The position numbers and the translations under genes are program-made. From positions 1 to 37,774 of the forward strand of contig NZ_JASBTN010000035.1 in NCBI RefSeq assembly GCF_030148435.1: a stretch of 37,774 bases of DNA, in the 5' to 3' direction. Positions 8,213 to 16,894 of this stretch are shown here, piece after piece; the stretch's first letter is position 1; each line of letters begins with the position of its first letter. The notes below the pieces were generated by a model. The model had not been told where the DNA came from, did no database searches, and was given only the letters and a program-made list of their open reading frames with translations. The DNA is from Aliiroseovarius sp. (GTDB taxonomy: Bacteria; Pseudomonadota; Alphaproteobacteria; Rhodobacterales; Rhodobacteraceae).

Positions 8213-8773
8213 ATGACGAAGGACGCCAGACATAGTGCAAAACGGGGCGCAAATGAGCCCCCGAAAAAGCCCGAACGCCGCATGCGCGGGTTCGAGCGCA
8301 CCGCGTCTTTGCTGACCACGCGGATCCGCAAGGTCGGTGAAAGCCGGGGCTTTGCCGTGTCGCGCCTTTTGACCCACTGGGCCGAGATCGTCGGCGACCA
8401 GACCGCCAGCGTCGCCCGGCCCGTGGACGTGAAATACGGCCGTGAAGGGTTTGGCGCCACACTGACCGTGCTGACCACCGGGGCGCAGGCCCCGATGCTG
8501 GAAATGCAGAAGGAACAGCTGCGCGAGAAGGTCAATGCTGTCTACGGCTACGCCGCCATTGCCCGCGTGCGCATCACCCAGACCGCACCCACCGGTTTTG
8601 CCGAGGGGCAGGCACAATTCACACCGGCTCCAAAGCCGGAAAAACAGATGACCCCGCAGGTCAGGGCGAAGGCGGCCAAGACCGCCGCACCCGTGCAGGA
8701 TGACACCCTGCGCGATGCCCTCGAACGGCTGGGTCAGAACATTCTATCCCGGCAGAACAACAGAAAAGGCTGA
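8213..8773 (+). CDS. DUF721 family protein, DciA-like replicative helicase loader
   Basis: DciA proteins load the replicative helicase DnaB in bacteria lacking DnaC or DnaI, and carry the DUF721 domain. The 186-aa protein has a basic N-terminus, then LTTRIRKVGESRGFAVSRLLTHWAEIVGDQTA (about residues 34-65), the typical DUF721 helix-plus-W-x-x-IVG segment, followed by a beta-rich TVLTTGAQAPMLEMQ region. The C-terminal tail is long and low in conservation. It is divergent from mutY and three bases upstream of the DsbA-like gene, an arrangement common in Rhodobacteraceae as I recall it. The helicase-loader role is inferred from the domain. Confidence 0.75.
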   Translation: MTKDARHSAKRGANEPPKKPERRMRGFERTASLLTTRIRKVGESRGFAVSRLLTHWAEIVGDQTASVARPVDVKYGREGFGATLTVLTTGAQAPMLEMQKEQLREKVNAVYGYAAIARVRITQTAPTGFAEGQAQFTPAPKPEKQMTPQVRAKAAKTAAPVQDDTLRDALERLGQNILSRQNNRKG

Positions 8774-8776
8774 ATT

Positions 8777-9433
8777 ATGGACCGTCGTGCATTTACTCTT
8801 TCCCTGGGAGGGCTGGTCGCCTTTGGCGGCGGGGCATACCTGATGACCCGCAATGATGGCGGATTGCCCGGGTTCTCTCCGGCGATGGCCGCGGAAGACG
8901 ATGTGACCCCGGCCGCCGATATCGTTATGGGCGACCCGGATGCGCCGGTCACTCTGATCGAATATGCCTCCTACACCTGCCCCCATTGCGCCAACTTCCA
9001 TGTCGATAGCGCCGTCCCGCTGAAGGCGGAGTATGTAGATACCGGCAAGGTCAGGTTCATCCACCGCGAGGTGTACTTTGACCGCTTTGGCCTCTGGGCC
9101 GGCCTGATCGCCCGTTGCGGCGGCGAAAGCCGCTACTACGGCGTGAATGATCTTCTGTACCGCGGACAACGCGACTGGATCGGCTCGGGCGACCCGGAAG
9201 AGGTGCTGGAAAACCTCAAGGCGCTGGGCCGCAAGGCCGGCATGAGCAACGAAGAGATGGAGGCGTGCCTGAACGACCGCGACATGGCCGAAAGCATGGT
9301 CGCCGCCTATCAGAAGAACGCGGCAGCGGACGAGATCAATGCCACCCCGACCCTGATGATCGACGGCGAGAAACATCCGAACATGTCTTATGAGGACCTG
9401 AAGGCGATCCTCGACGAAAAGCTGGGCATGTGA
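8777..9433 (+). CDS. DsbA-family periplasmic thiol-disulfide oxidoreductase
   Basis: The 218-aa exported thioredoxin-fold protein has active site C68-P-H-C71, the DsbA-type CPHC, in YASYTCPHCANFH, and a cis-proline in NATPTLMI. Residues 1-38 form a signal with twin arginines (MDRRAFTLSLGGL) and a hydrophobic core ending AMA, so Tat export is possible though Sec is not excluded. CPHC points to a disulfide-forming oxidase rather than a reductase; the DUF and insertion pattern resembles the BdbD/Com1-like group often labelled thioredoxin-domain proteins in alphaproteobacteria. It starts three bases after the DUF721 gene and probably shares its transcript. A DsbB partner is not in the window. Confidence 0.85.
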   Translation: MDRRAFTLSLGGLVAFGGGAYLMTRNDGGLPGFSPAMAAEDDVTPAADIVMGDPDAPVTLIEYASYTCPHCANFHVDSAVPLKAEYVDTGKVRFIHREVYFDRFGLWAGLIARCGGESRYYGVNDLLYRGQRDWIGSGDPEEVLENLKALGRKAGMSNEEMEACLNDRDMAESMVAAYQKNAAADEINATPTLMIDGEKHPNMSYEDLKAILDEKLGM

Positions 9434-9444
9434 CCCGGAACTCC

Positions 9445-9473
9445 CGGTGGGCGGGGCGGCGCCTTGCCCACCG
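9445..9473. terminator. GC-rich hairpin between convergent dsbA-like and lpxK genes
   Basis: CGGTGGGC (9445-9452) pairs with GCCCACCG (9466-9473) around 13 bases. It lies between two convergent stop codons, a good place for a bidirectional terminator, but has no T-tract on either side. Confidence 0.45.
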
Positions 9474-9481
9474 ATCAGAGC

Positions 9482-10474
9482 CTAATTCAGCCCGATCCGG
9501 TCGAATTCCGCATCTAACAGCCCCCAATCCGACAGCTCCAGACGCACCGGCACGCTCAGCACCTTGGGCCGGAAGGCCGCGGGCAGGCGCACTGCGTCCT
9601 TTTCCGTCGTGACCAGCTGCGCGCCGATAGTAAAGGCCTCCATCTCGAGCCGTCGCATCAGCGCCTCGGTCAGGGGTTGGTGATCGCCCAGCGCCTCGGC
9701 CCGGTGCAGGTTCGTGCCCAGGGCACGCAGGGTGGCGAAGAATTTCTCGGGATGGCCGATCCCGGCAAAGGCCAGCACGTCGAGCCCCTTCCAATCCATG
9801 CCGGTCATCAGTGGCTCCAGATGGCCCGTGACATGCGCGCAGGGCGGGTCGGGCCATGTCGCTGCAAAACCGGCCTGCGCGGCGTCCGGACCGATTGACA
9901 GCAGCAGTTCCGCACGGGAGAGACCCGCATGCACCGGTTCGCGCAGGGGGCCCGCCGGGATGCAGCGCCCGTTGCCGAACCCCTTCACCGCATCCACCAC
10001 GACAATGGACAGGTCCTTGTCCACGCCCGGATTCTGAAACCCGTCATCCATCAGGATCGCCTGCGCGCCCGCGGCCTCGGCTGCCTTGATGCCGGTCACG
10101 CGGTCCTTGGCCACCCATGTGGGCAGGAAAGCGGCCAGCAACAGGGGTTCGTCACCCACCCGGGCGGCGGAGTGCTTGCGTTCCTCGACCCGCAGCGGCC
10201 CCTGTTCGGAGCCTCCGAATCCACGCGACACGGCATGGACCGTGATCCCCTTCGCGCCCAGGTGCTGGGCCAGGGCAATCACGGTCGGGGTCTTGCCGGT
10301 GCCGCCCGCGTTGATATTGCCCACACAGATCACCGGCACCCCGGCCCGGTAGCCTCCACCACGGGCCAGACGACGTGCTGTTGCGATGGAATAGAGCCTT
10401 CCCAGCGGGGCCAGAAGGCGCGCACGCCAGTCCGGGCGGTCGGGTGGGGTGAACCAGAACAAGGGCGCGCGCAT
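9482..10474 (-). CDS. lpxK: Tetraacyldisaccharide 4'-kinase LpxK
   Basis: LpxK phosphorylates the 4' position of the lipid A disaccharide at the cytoplasmic face of the inner membrane. The 330-aa protein shows [13 protein letters not shown] with the Walker A at about residues 57-63, followed by VSRGFGG, the VGDEPLLLA segment, MDDGFQNP, and [10 protein letters not shown] late in the protein. Order and length match LpxK. The N-terminus [28 protein letters not shown] is the usual amphipathic membrane-associating start. The start lies one base after the stop of waaA (10476), so the two are tightly coupled with DUF4170 upstream in a leftward lipid A/KDO operon. Confidence 0.94.
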   Translation of the reverse strand: MRAPLFWFTPPDRPDWRARLLAPLGRLYSIATARRLARGGGYRAGVPVICVGNINAGGTGKTPTVIALAQHLGAKGITVHAVSRGFGGSEQGPLRVEERKHSAARVGDEPLLLAAFLPTWVAKDRVTGIKAAEAAGAQAILMDDGFQNPGVDKDLSIVVVDAVKGFGNGRCIPAGPLREPVHAGLSRAELLLSIGPDAAQAGFAATWPDPPCAHVTGHLEPLMTGMDWKGLDVLAFAGIGHPEKFFATLRALGTNLHRAEALGDHQPLTEALMRRLEMEAFTIGAQLVTTEKDAVRLPAAFRPKVLSVPVRLELSDWGLLDAEFDRIGLN

Positions 10475-10475
10475 G

Positions 10476-11747
10476 TCAGACTCCCCGCCGGTCCAGAGTG
10501 TCCATGATCAGCTCGCAGATCCGGTCGGAAACCTCGGCCCCGGAGGTCGAAACCTCCCAGGCAGCCGCAGCCATCGTGGCCGCCCGTTCCGGTGACAGGA
10601 GCGCCTCAAGCTCATCCCCCAGCTTCGAGCTATCCGGTACCCGCCGGGCCGCACCCGCTTCGGCCAGGCGGTTGAACCGTTCACCGAACCGGGCCGGGTG
10701 CGGGCCAAACAGGATTGCCGAACCCAGCGCGGCCGCCTCATGCGGATTGCGCGGCGCCTGGCCTTCGAAGGTCTGCCCCATGACCGTGACCGGCGCCAGG
10801 CGATACCACAACCCCAGTTCCCCCGGCTGGTCGGCCACCAGGATCTGCACATCCGCGCCGGGTTCATCATCGGTGCTGCGCAACGCGACACGCCAGCCGT
10901 CCTCATGCAGGCGCGCCGCCAGGGCAGGCCCATCCGAGCTGCACTCCGGCACCAGTATCAACATCAAACGATGCGATCGGCGCGATGCCTGTCGATGGGT
11001 TTCGATGATCAGGGTCTCTTCCCCCGGGGCAACACTGACCGCCAGCCACACGGGGCGTGCCGCAAAGATGTCGGCAAGATAGTCGCGTTCGCTCTCCACG
11101 TAAGGGAGCGGCGCGCTGCCTTCCTGCAGATACCCGGACAGTTCTACCCGATGGCTCGACGCCCCCAGTCGCCGCAAGTTGCGCGCACTTTGCGCATCAG
11201 CGGCCAGAATATGCGAGAACTGCCGCAACAGCACTTTCACCATGCCGGGCCGCCACCTCCAGCGCTGACCGGCCTCGTCCGGCATGCGCCCGTCAATCAT
11301 CACCACGGGCAGGTTTTCCTCTGCCATGCCGCTCAGCATGACCGGGTGCAGGGACCGATCCGCCCAGACCGCAAGATCCGGTTTCCAGTGCTCCAGAAAA
11401 GCTTCGACCGCCTGCGGCACCTCGTAGGGCGCATATTGGTGCAAGGCCGTTTGCGGCAGCAGCGCTTCAAGCTGGTGATGGGGGCTGAAACGTTCGGTTG
11501 TGACCAACATGTTCAGGTCCTCGCGCTCCAGCCCAAGGCGGGCGATCAGCTCCGGCAGGGCCATCGCCTCGCTTTCGCCACCGGTGTGGAACCAGACCAG
11601 CGGCCCTTCGGGGCGGGGCAGAGAGGCCTCGCCCAGACGTTCAGGCCCGCGGGCGGGTTCTTCTTGCCCGGCCTCGCTGCGGATAACCAATTGCTGATGC
11701 GCCCAGGGCAAACCCCGCCTGCGCTGCTGGGTCAACAGCAGCTGCAA
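10476..11747 (-). CDS. waaA: 3-deoxy-D-manno-octulosonic acid (KDO) transferase, divergent GT30
   Basis: WaaA transfers KDO from CMP-KDO to lipid A precursors at the inner membrane. The 423-aa product has the GT30 pattern in divergent form: PERLGEA followed by [19 protein letters not shown], where typical members have FHAxSx[36 protein letters not shown]; and a C-terminal [29 protein letters not shown], which is the nucleotide-sugar binding region. The usual N-terminal membrane helix is not evident before PERLG, so the start is uncertain. Flanking DUF4170 and lpxK support the assignment, and kdsB at 33022 supplies the donor CMP-KDO. Confidence 0.85.
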   Translation of the reverse strand: MQLLLTQQRRRGLPWAHQQLVIRSEAGQEEPARGPERLGEASLPRPEGPLVWFHTGGESEAMALPELIARLGLEREDLNMLVTTERFSPHHQLEALLPQTALHQYAPYEVPQAVEAFLEHWKPDLAVWADRSLHPVMLSGMAEENLPVVMIDGRMPDEAGQRWRWRPGMVKVLLRQFSHILAADAQSARNLRRLGASSHRVELSGYLQEGSAPLPYVESERDYLADIFAARPVWLAVSVAPGEETLIIETHRQASRRSHRLMLILVPECSSDGPALAARLHEDGWRVALRSTDDEPGADVQILVADQPGELGLWYRLAPVTVMGQTFEGQAPRNPHEAAALGSAILFGPHPARFGERFNRLAEAGAARRVPDSSKLGDELEALLSPERAATMAAAAWEVSTSGAEVSDRICELIMDTLDRRGV

Positions 11748-11773
11748 TCCGGGTGAGAACCCCCTGGGGCGGT

Positions 11774-12019
11774 TCAGCTGCCCAGTTCCTCGGTCGGGGA
11801 GGCCTCGGCCTCTTCCTCGCGCAGGCGGTGCAGGTGGGCGATATAAAAACGCATATGCGCATTGTCGACGGTGCGCTGGGCGCTCGCCTTCCAGGCGTCA
11901 TAGGCGCTGTCGTAGTCCGGAAAGATTCCAACCACTTCGATCGCTTCGACATCCTTGAATACATTCTTGGTGGGATCTACGAGCTCGCCGCCGAAAACCA
12001 GATGCAAACGTTGGGTCAT
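11774..12019 (-). CDS. DUF4170 family small protein
   Basis: The 81-aa soluble protein begins MTQRLHLVFGGELVDPTKNVFKD and contains IVGIFPDYDSAYDAWKASAQRTVDNAHMRFYIAHLHRL, which fits the short alphaproteobacterial DUF4170 family. The molecular function of the family is not established, as far as I know. It is first in the leftward row DUF4170-waaA-lpxK, with 26 bases to waaA, consistent with a role connected to lipid A/KDO assembly; that is inference from neighbours. The acidic tail EEEAEASPTEE is notable but low in complexity. Confidence 0.8.
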   Translation of the reverse strand: MTQRLHLVFGGELVDPTKNVFKDVEAIEVVGIFPDYDSAYDAWKASAQRTVDNAHMRFYIAHLHRLREEEAEASPTEELGS

Positions 12020-12079
12020 TTTTGTCCCCTTCTTGACCGTTTGTGCGCAACCTAAGGCAACAGCGCGCGGGTTGGAAGG

Positions 12080-12988
12080 TCAGAAGGGCCAGGTTCCGGC
12101 GCCCAGCGCAGAGAGTGCGGAAACTATGCGGCCGAAACTGTCCCGCGCCCGGGTCACGGTGGTGCGGCCCCGCAAATAACCGTGGGTCAGGCCGAGTTCC
12201 CCGATGCAATGGGCCTGACCACCGGCAGCGGCGATCCGCGCGGCATAGACCCGCGCATCGTCGGCAAGCGGATCACATTCGGCAGCGACGGTGACAGTCC
12301 TGGGCAGATCGGTAAAATCGGTGTCCCGCAGAGGCGCGGCGGTCGGGTCGTCCGGACCATTCGCGCGAATGGCCATGTAGTAAAGGACTTCGTCCCGGGT
12401 CAGCATTGGGGCATCGGCGTGATCCAGGTAGGAGCCCGCGTCGTGATCCCCTCCCAGGCCGGGATAGATCAAGACCTGACCGGCAAAATCGATCTCGCCC
12501 CGCAGCGCATGAGCCGTGGCCGCGGCAAGGTTGCCGCCCGCGCTGTCCCCGCACAGAAGCAGCGTTCCCGGCCAGGTCTCAGCGGCGTGTCGCGTCGCGG
12601 CGATCGCGTCATTGAAAGCGGCCGGGTGTTCGTGTTCGGGGCTGAGGCGGTAGTCCACGGCCAGCACCCGGAACCCGGTACGCACGCAGATCTCGGCGCA
12701 GACATCGTCATGGCTGTCCAGCCCGCCAACCACGAAACCGCCACCGTGAAAAAACACCACGGTCGTGTCGGCCCCGTTTACCTGATAGAGCCGACAAGGC
12801 ACGCCGGAAAAGTCTCTATCCCGGCAGGAAACGCCTTCCGGTTTGGGTTGCCGAAAGGCTGCGCTCATCTCATCGTAGACACGGCGCTGGTCCGTGATGG
12901 ACATGTCCGTGGCATCAGGGGGATAGAACTCCCCCGTCCGGTGGATGAAGGCCCAGGTCTCGGCGTCGATCAGCGTTTTGTAATCCAT
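12080..12988 (-). CDS. Alpha/beta hydrolase of the hormone-sensitive-lipase (HSL) type
   Basis: The 302-aa cytoplasmic esterase-like protein has the HSL oxyanion motif HGGG within VVFFHGGGFVVGG (about residues 79-91), the nucleophile elbow GDSAGG, the acid step CDPLADDA, and a C-terminal histidine in ELGLTHGYL. Substrates of this family are usually short-chain esters or carboxylates; none can be named here. The start ATG 12988 lies 10 bases after the arsJ stop, so it may be cotranscribed with gap and arsJ. If so it is an unusual third member of an arsenate-detoxification transcript, but its ribosome site is weak and independent function is equally possible. Confidence 0.85.
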   Translation of the reverse strand: MDYKTLIDAETWAFIHRTGEFYPPDATDMSITDQRRVYDEMSAAFRQPKPEGVSCRDRDFSGVPCRLYQVNGADTTVVFFHGGGFVVGGLDSHDDVCAEICVRTGFRVLAVDYRLSPEHEHPAAFNDAIAATRHAAETWPGTLLLCGDSAGGNLAAATAHALRGEIDFAGQVLIYPGLGGDHDAGSYLDHADAPMLTRDEVLYYMAIRANGPDDPTAAPLRDTDFTDLPRTVTVAAECDPLADDARVYAARIAAAGGQAHCIGELGLTHGYLRGRTTVTRARDSFGRIVSALSALGAGTWPF

Positions 12989-12998
12989 AGGCGCCACG

Positions 12999-14246
12999 CT
13001 ATGCCGGACCCTGCCCCGCGGCAAGCCTGCGTGCGGACAGGTAGCTGGCGCCCGCCATCGCCGCCGCCGTTCCCAGACACAGCGGCAGCCCGCCGATCTG
13101 GTAGCTGAGCCCCGACAGGAGCGTGCCAACAAGCCGCCCCGCCGCGTTGGACATGTAGTAGAAACCCACATCCATCGTGACGCGTTCATGCGAGGTAAAG
13201 GCAAGGATCAGGTAGCTGTGCACGGAACTGTTCACCGCAAAGACGAAGCCGAAAACCAGCAGGCCCAGGACCAGCACCGGGGTCAGCCAGGGACCGGGGA
13301 AGAGCGACAGGATCGCCAGCAACCCGATGACAAGCGTCAATAGCCCCACCCAGGTGGCCGCGGCATGGGTCATTTCGCCTTCCGGCCGCTCGGCAGCACG
13401 CAGAAGCCTGGGCGCCCAGGCCTGCACCGCGCCGTAGGCGATGATCCAGACCGCCATGAAACTGCCGATCATGAAAAACGCGGCCCGGTTGCCTTCGGGC
13501 GAGCTATCCGACAGCACGCCGTAGAAATAGATCGGGATGCCGACAACGAACCAGACGTCCCGCGCGCCGAACAGGAACATGCGCGCCAGCGACAGGCGGT
13601 TGATGTTGGCGTCCTTGGACCAGACCTGGCTGAATTTGGCTGATTTAGAGCCCTTTGGCAGGCCCGAAGGCATGAACAGGGCCACCGCGACAAGTATCGC
13701 GATCAATACCGCCGCCATGCCGACGACGGAAACCGTAAACCCCCAGAGCGCCAGCAGCGCGGCGCCAAGCAGGAAGCCCAGGCCTTTCACGGCATTCTTT
13801 GACCCGGTCAACACGGCGACCCATCTGAACAGCCCGCCCTGCCCGCTCGGCGCCAGCAGTTTCACCGCCGACTTGGACGACATCTTGGCCAGATCCTTGG
13901 CAATGCCGGACAGGCCCTGCACCACCATCACGTAGACGACCGAGAAGGCCACAGCCCATTCAGGTGAGAGCTGTGACAGCGCGCCAAGGGCCACAATCTG
14001 CAGGGATAGACCCGCATAGAGCGTGGCGGTCAGGCCGAACCGCGCGGCGATCCAGCCGGCCGACAGGTTCGTGACCACGCCCATGAATTCGTAGAGCAGG
14101 AACAACCAGGCCAGCGTAAGGGCAGAGAATCCCAGAGTGTGGAAATGCAACAGGACCAACATGCGCAAAGCGCCGTCGGTCAGCATAAAGGCCCAGTACG
14201 CCGCCGTGACGGCGATATAGGCGGACAGGCCTTCGGGTCTGCTCAC
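12999..14246 (-). CDS. arsJ: ArsJ organoarsenical (1-arseno-3-phosphoglycerate) efflux MFS transporter
   Basis: ArsJ is a major-facilitator permease that exports 1-arseno-3-phosphoglycerate made by a partner GAPDH from arsenate and glyceraldehyde-3-phosphate, giving arsenate resistance without reduction. The 415-aa protein has about 12 membrane helices and the features I associate with Ars[31 protein letters not shown] at the start, then [45 protein letters not shown], and [36 protein letters not shown] 14246 overlaps the gap stop by four bases (GTGA), an arrangement for translational coupling. The gap neighbour strongly supports the call. A general MFS permease is the alternative but fits poorly. 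Confidence 0.92.
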   Translation of the reverse strand: MSRPEGLSAYIAVTAAYWAFMLTDGALRMLVLLHFHTLGFSALTLAWLFLLYEFMGVVTNLSAGWIAARFGLTATLYAGLSLQIVALGALSQLSPEWAVAFSVVYVMVVQGLSGIAKDLAKMSSKSAVKLLAPSGQGGLFRWVAVLTGSKNAVKGLGFLLGAALLALWGFTVSVVGMAAVLIAILVAVALFMPSGLPKGSKSAKFSQVWSKDANINRLSLARMFLFGARDVWFVVGIPIYFYGVLSDSSPEGNRAAFFMIGSFMAVWIIAYGAVQAWAPRLLRAAERPEGEMTHAAATWVGLLTLVIGLLAILSLFPGPWLTPVLVLGLLVFGFVFAVNSSVHSYLILAFTSHERVTMDVGFYYMSNAAGRLVGTLLSGLSYQIGGLPLCLGTAAAMAGASYLSARRLAAGQGPA

Positions 14247-15247
14247 AGGTCCGCCGCCACCATGCGGGTCACATCCGCCAGGCGGCAGGAATAGCCCCAT
14301 TCGTTGTCATACCAGGCATAGACCTTCAGCTGGGTGCCGTTCACCACCATGGTCGACAGCGCATCGATGATCGCGCTGCGCGGATCGTGGGTGTAGTCGG
14401 TCGAGACCAGCGGGCGCTCCTCATAGCCCAGGATGCCCTGCAACGCGCCCTCGGCGGCCTGTTTGAACAGCGCGTTGGCCTCCTCGACGGTGGTGTCACG
14501 CTCCAGCTCGAACACCATGTCGGTGAGCGAGGCGTTCAGCAGCGGCACTCGCACGGCGTGACCATTCAGCTTGCCGGTCAGCTCGGGAAAAATCTGGGTA
14601 ATCGCCCTGGCCGAGCCCGTCGTGGTCGGAATGAGCGAATTCAGGGCCGACCGCGCACGGCGCAGGTCCTTGTGCGGCCTGTCGACGATGGTCTGCGTAT
14701 TGGTCACATCATGGATCGTCGTCATGGAGCCGTGTTTGATGCCAAGGCTCTCCAACACCACTTTCACCACCGGCGCCAGGCAGTTGGTGGTGCAGGAGGC
14801 CGCCGTGACCAGGTCGTGGCCGTCATAGATGTGGTGGTTTACACCATAGGCGATATTGGCGGCGTTCGGCTCTTTCACCGGCGCGGACACCACCACCTTC
14901 TTCACCCCGGCGGCGTAATAGGGCGCCAGTTTCCCGTTCGTCTTGAAAGCGCCGGTGCAGTCGATCACCAGCTCCACACCCATCTCTTCCAGCGGCAGTT
15001 CTTCCAGCGTCCAGTGGTTGGTCAGGCGCATTTGCTGGCCGTTCACCGTGATGCTGTCCTCGTCGTGGCTGATGTCTGCCTCCCAGCGACCGTGCACCGT
15101 GTCGAACTCGAACAGGTGCGCGTGCAGATGCGCATCGCCAACCGGCTCGTTGATCAGCACGACCTCACCCGGGATCCCGGTATCATGCAGCGCGCGCAGA
15201 ACGAGTTTGCCGATGCGGCCAAGGCCATTGATTGCGATACGGGTCAT
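14243..15247 (-). CDS. gap: ArsJ-associated glyceraldehyde-3-phosphate dehydrogenase
   Basis: In arsJ operons this GAPDH uses arsenate in place of phosphate to form 1-arseno-3-phosphoglycerate, which ArsJ exports. The 334-aa product has the NAD fold [14 protein letters not shown] (about 7-20), catalytic C152 in [11 protein letters not shown]179 in [10 protein letters not shown], and the closing [14 protein letters not shown]. The NAD-adenosine step reads INEP where most glycolytic enzymes have IND; this Glu and the [10 protein letters not shown] segment match what I recall of ars-linked GAPDH. Its stop overlaps the arsJ start. A glycolytic role cannot be excluded from sequence, but the coupling to arsJ argues for the arsenate role. 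No ArsR, ArsC or PstS gene is adjacent. Confidence 0.92.
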   Translation of the reverse strand: MTRIAINGLGRIGKLVLRALHDTGIPGEVVLINEPVGDAHLHAHLFEFDTVHGRWEADISHDEDSITVNGQQMRLTNHWTLEELPLEEMGVELVIDCTGAFKTNGKLAPYYAAGVKKVVVSAPVKEPNAANIAYGVNHHIYDGHDLVTAASCTTNCLAPVVKVVLESLGIKHGSMTTIHDVTNTQTIVDRPHKDLRRARSALNSLIPTTTGSARAITQIFPELTGKLNGHAVRVPLLNASLTDMVFELERDTTVEEANALFKQAAEGALQGILGYEERPLVSTDYTHDPRSAIIDALSTMVVNGTQLKVYAWYDNEWGYSCRLADVTRMVAADL

Positions 15248-15376
15248 GGGTCTTCTCCGGTTCGGATCATTCAGGGCGGCTTAGGCTCCTCACGTAACAG
15301 TGTTGTGACAATCCCCATCACCTTGCACAAGCCCGCGCGCAATGCCAGTTTGCGCCCAGTGCAACAGGGGGCCCTC

Positions 15377-16381
15377 ATGACACAGCATCCGTTCTCGAAA
15401 TTCGTCGCCATTCTTGGGCGCGGAAAGACCAAGCAGCGGCATCTGACGGTCGAGGAAAGCCGCGAGGCGATGGAGATGCTGTTGGCCGGCGAGACCCATC
15501 CCGAACAGGTCGGCGCCTTTCTGATGCTTCTGCGCCTGAAGGAAGAGGCCCCCTCGGAAATCGCCGGGTTCGCCATGGGCACCAAGGCGCGATTCGACCT
15601 GCCCGCGGACCTGCCGGAGGTCGATCTGGACTGGTCGTCCTATGCGGGAAAACGTGTGCAGCTTCCCTATTGCATCCTGTCCGCTCTGGCACTTGTGGGG
15701 GCAGGCTACCGCGTTTTCATGCACGGGACCGAAGGGCACACGCCGGGACGGGTCTATACCCGCGAGGTGCTGGAACATCTGGGCATTGACGTGTGTGGGT
15801 CGTTCGATGAGGCCGCCGCGAACATTCGCGCCACGGGTTTCGCCTATGTGCCGCTGGAAATCCTGTCCGAACGGCTGCGCGAGCTGATCAACCTGCGTCC
15901 GATCCTGGGCCTGCGCAGCCCGGTGCACAGCTTTACCCGCATGTTGAACCCCTTCAACGCCAAGGCGTCGATCCTCGGCATTTTCCATCGCGGCTTCATG
16001 GACATCCACGCGGGCGCGGCCCAGTTGATGAATGAACCGGCCATGTCCGTGTTCCGCGGTGACGGCGGCGAAGCGGAACGTCGCCCGAACAAGCCGACCC
16101 AGGTCTGGACCACCCGTGGCACTGCCGAAGCGGAGGTAGACACCTGGCCCGCCCTGCTGGAGGACGGCCACGCGCCAAAAGACGAGGACATGGACGTCAC
16201 CCGGCTCTCTGCCATCTGGGCAGGAAGCGAGGAAAGCGCCTACGCCACCGCCGCGATCACCGGCACCATGGCGATTGCGCTGAAGACCATGGGCAAGGCC
16301 GACAGCATGGCGGCGGCTCAGTCCCTGGCCAATGGAATCTGGGCAGCCCGTGACAAGGGGCGGATCCCGGGACAGCGTTGA
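15377..16381 (+). CDS. TrpD2/YbiB-like glycosyltransferase-family-3 protein
   Basis: The 334-aa protein has the two-domain fold of anthranilate phosphoribosyltransferase: an N-terminal helical domain (RHLTVEESREAMEMLLAGETHPEQVGAFLMLLRLK) and an alpha/beta domain (VQLPYCILSALALVGAG). The PRPP-binding GTGGD motif of true TrpD is replaced by MHGTEGHTPGRVYT, as in YbiB/TrpD2 proteins; E. coli YbiB binds nucleic acids and lacks TrpD activity. The frame is open far upstream, but that part is antisense to gap; ATG 15377 has CAGGGGG upstream. It is transcribed divergently from gap-arsJ. Role in this organism is unknown; a nucleic-acid-linked function is inference from YbiB. Confidence 0.8.
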   Translation: MTQHPFSKFVAILGRGKTKQRHLTVEESREAMEMLLAGETHPEQVGAFLMLLRLKEEAPSEIAGFAMGTKARFDLPADLPEVDLDWSSYAGKRVQLPYCILSALALVGAGYRVFMHGTEGHTPGRVYTREVLEHLGIDVCGSFDEAAANIRATGFAYVPLEILSERLRELINLRPILGLRSPVHSFTRMLNPFNAKASILGIFHRGFMDIHAGAAQLMNEPAMSVFRGDGGEAERRPNKPTQVWTTRGTAEAEVDTWPALLEDGHAPKDEDMDVTRLSAIWAGSEESAYATAAITGTMAIALKTMGKADSMAAAQSLANGIWAARDKGRIPGQR

Positions 16382-16398
16382 GTCGACGGTGACATGCC

Positions 16399-16434
16399 CA
16401 AGTCCCGACCCAAGTCCCGGCTCAAATCCCGGCT
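16399..16434 (+). repeat. Three tandem 12-bp repeats upstream of the ArsR-family gene
   Basis: CAAGTCCCGACC (16399-16410), CAAGTCCCGGCT (16411-16422) and CAAATCCCGGCT (16423-16434) follow one another head to tail. They end directly at the palindrome and -35 of the next promoter. Twelve-base spacing puts successive copies on nearly the same helix face (one turn is about 10.5 bp), as expected for cooperative binding of an activator or repressor. The binding protein is unknown. Confidence 0.6.
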
Positions 16435-16435
16435 C

Positions 16436-16467
16436 GATTTGACAAATCCCTTGAAGTTCGGCCAGTT
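16436..16467 (+). promoter_or_regulatory. Promoter with palindromic -35 for the ArsR-family/soe region
   Basis: GATTT-GAC-AAATC (16436-16448) is a perfect inverted repeat that contains a consensus -35 TTGACA (16439-16444). At 17 bases the -10 would be CCAGTT (16462-16467), which is poor, so activation may be needed. The palindrome is a candidate operator for the ArsR-family protein encoded 30 bases downstream. It does not match the ATTC-N8-GAAT form I recall for SqrR. Confidence 0.5.
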
Positions 16468-16497
16468 TGGAGAAAATCAACGGGAGCCGAGACGCGC

Positions 16498-16800
16498 GTG
16501 AACATCGACGAACTCAGTGCTACGGCCGAGCAGGCCAGCGACCTTCTGCGCATTCTGTCGAACCAGAAGCGCCTTCTGATTCTGTGCAAGCTGGTCGAGG
16601 GTGAAAAATCCGTTTCCCAGCTGCAGGAGGAAACCGGGCTTGGCCAGTCCACGGTCAGCCAGCAGCTGGCCAAGCTGCGAGGTGAAAAGCTCGTATCGGC
16701 CCGCAGACAGGCGCAATCGGTGTTTTACACCTTCTCATCGCCCGAAGCCCTGGCAGTGATTGAAACACTCTACCGCGTGTATTGTGCCGATGACTGCTAA
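16498..16800 (+). CDS. BigR/SqrR-like ArsR-family repressor, likely persulfide-responsive
   Basis: The 100-aa winged-helix protein has the ArsR layout: ASDLLRILSNQKRLLILCKLVEGEKSV, the recognition region TGLGQSTVSQQLAKLR, and the wing SARRQAQSVFYTFSS. It has no metal-binding ELCVCDL motif. Instead it has C30 in LILCKLVEGE and C96 in YRVYCADDC, 66 residues apart. BigR (C42, C108) and SqrR of Rhodobacter capsulatus (C41, C107) have the same spacing, and their two cysteines form a tetrasulfide or disulfide switch with reactive sulfur species that releases DNA. GTG 16498 has GGGAG upstream. It lies just before soeABC, suggesting it derepresses sulfite oxidation when persulfides accumulate. A third cysteine, C100, is the last residue. 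Confidence 0.85.
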   Translation: MNIDELSATAEQASDLLRILSNQKRLLILCKLVEGEKSVSQLQEETGLGQSTVSQQLAKLRGEKLVSARRQAQSVFYTFSSPEALAVIETLYRVYCADDC

Positions 16801-16894
16801 TCTGGATATAGTTACGCCCTGATCTGGACCTACCGTATTGCGCCTGCGGCTGGTTTTCTCAAGCTCCGATAATCCAATGCGCAATGGACCACCG

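Noticed and set aside
8149-8535. N-terminal extension of mutY over the DUF721 gene
   Set aside because: No MutY similarity, antisense to a real gene, and a good ribosome site precedes ATG 8148.
14387-15376. Long N-terminal extension of the TrpD2-like gene, fused in frame
   Set aside because: The extension is antisense to gap; similarity starts at ATG 15377 with its own ribosome site.
16498-16800. Arsenic-sensing ArsR serving the nearby arsJ-gap pair
   Set aside because: The metal-binding cysteine motif is absent, the cysteine spacing is that of persulfide sensors, and the gene faces soeABC with another gene between it and gap.
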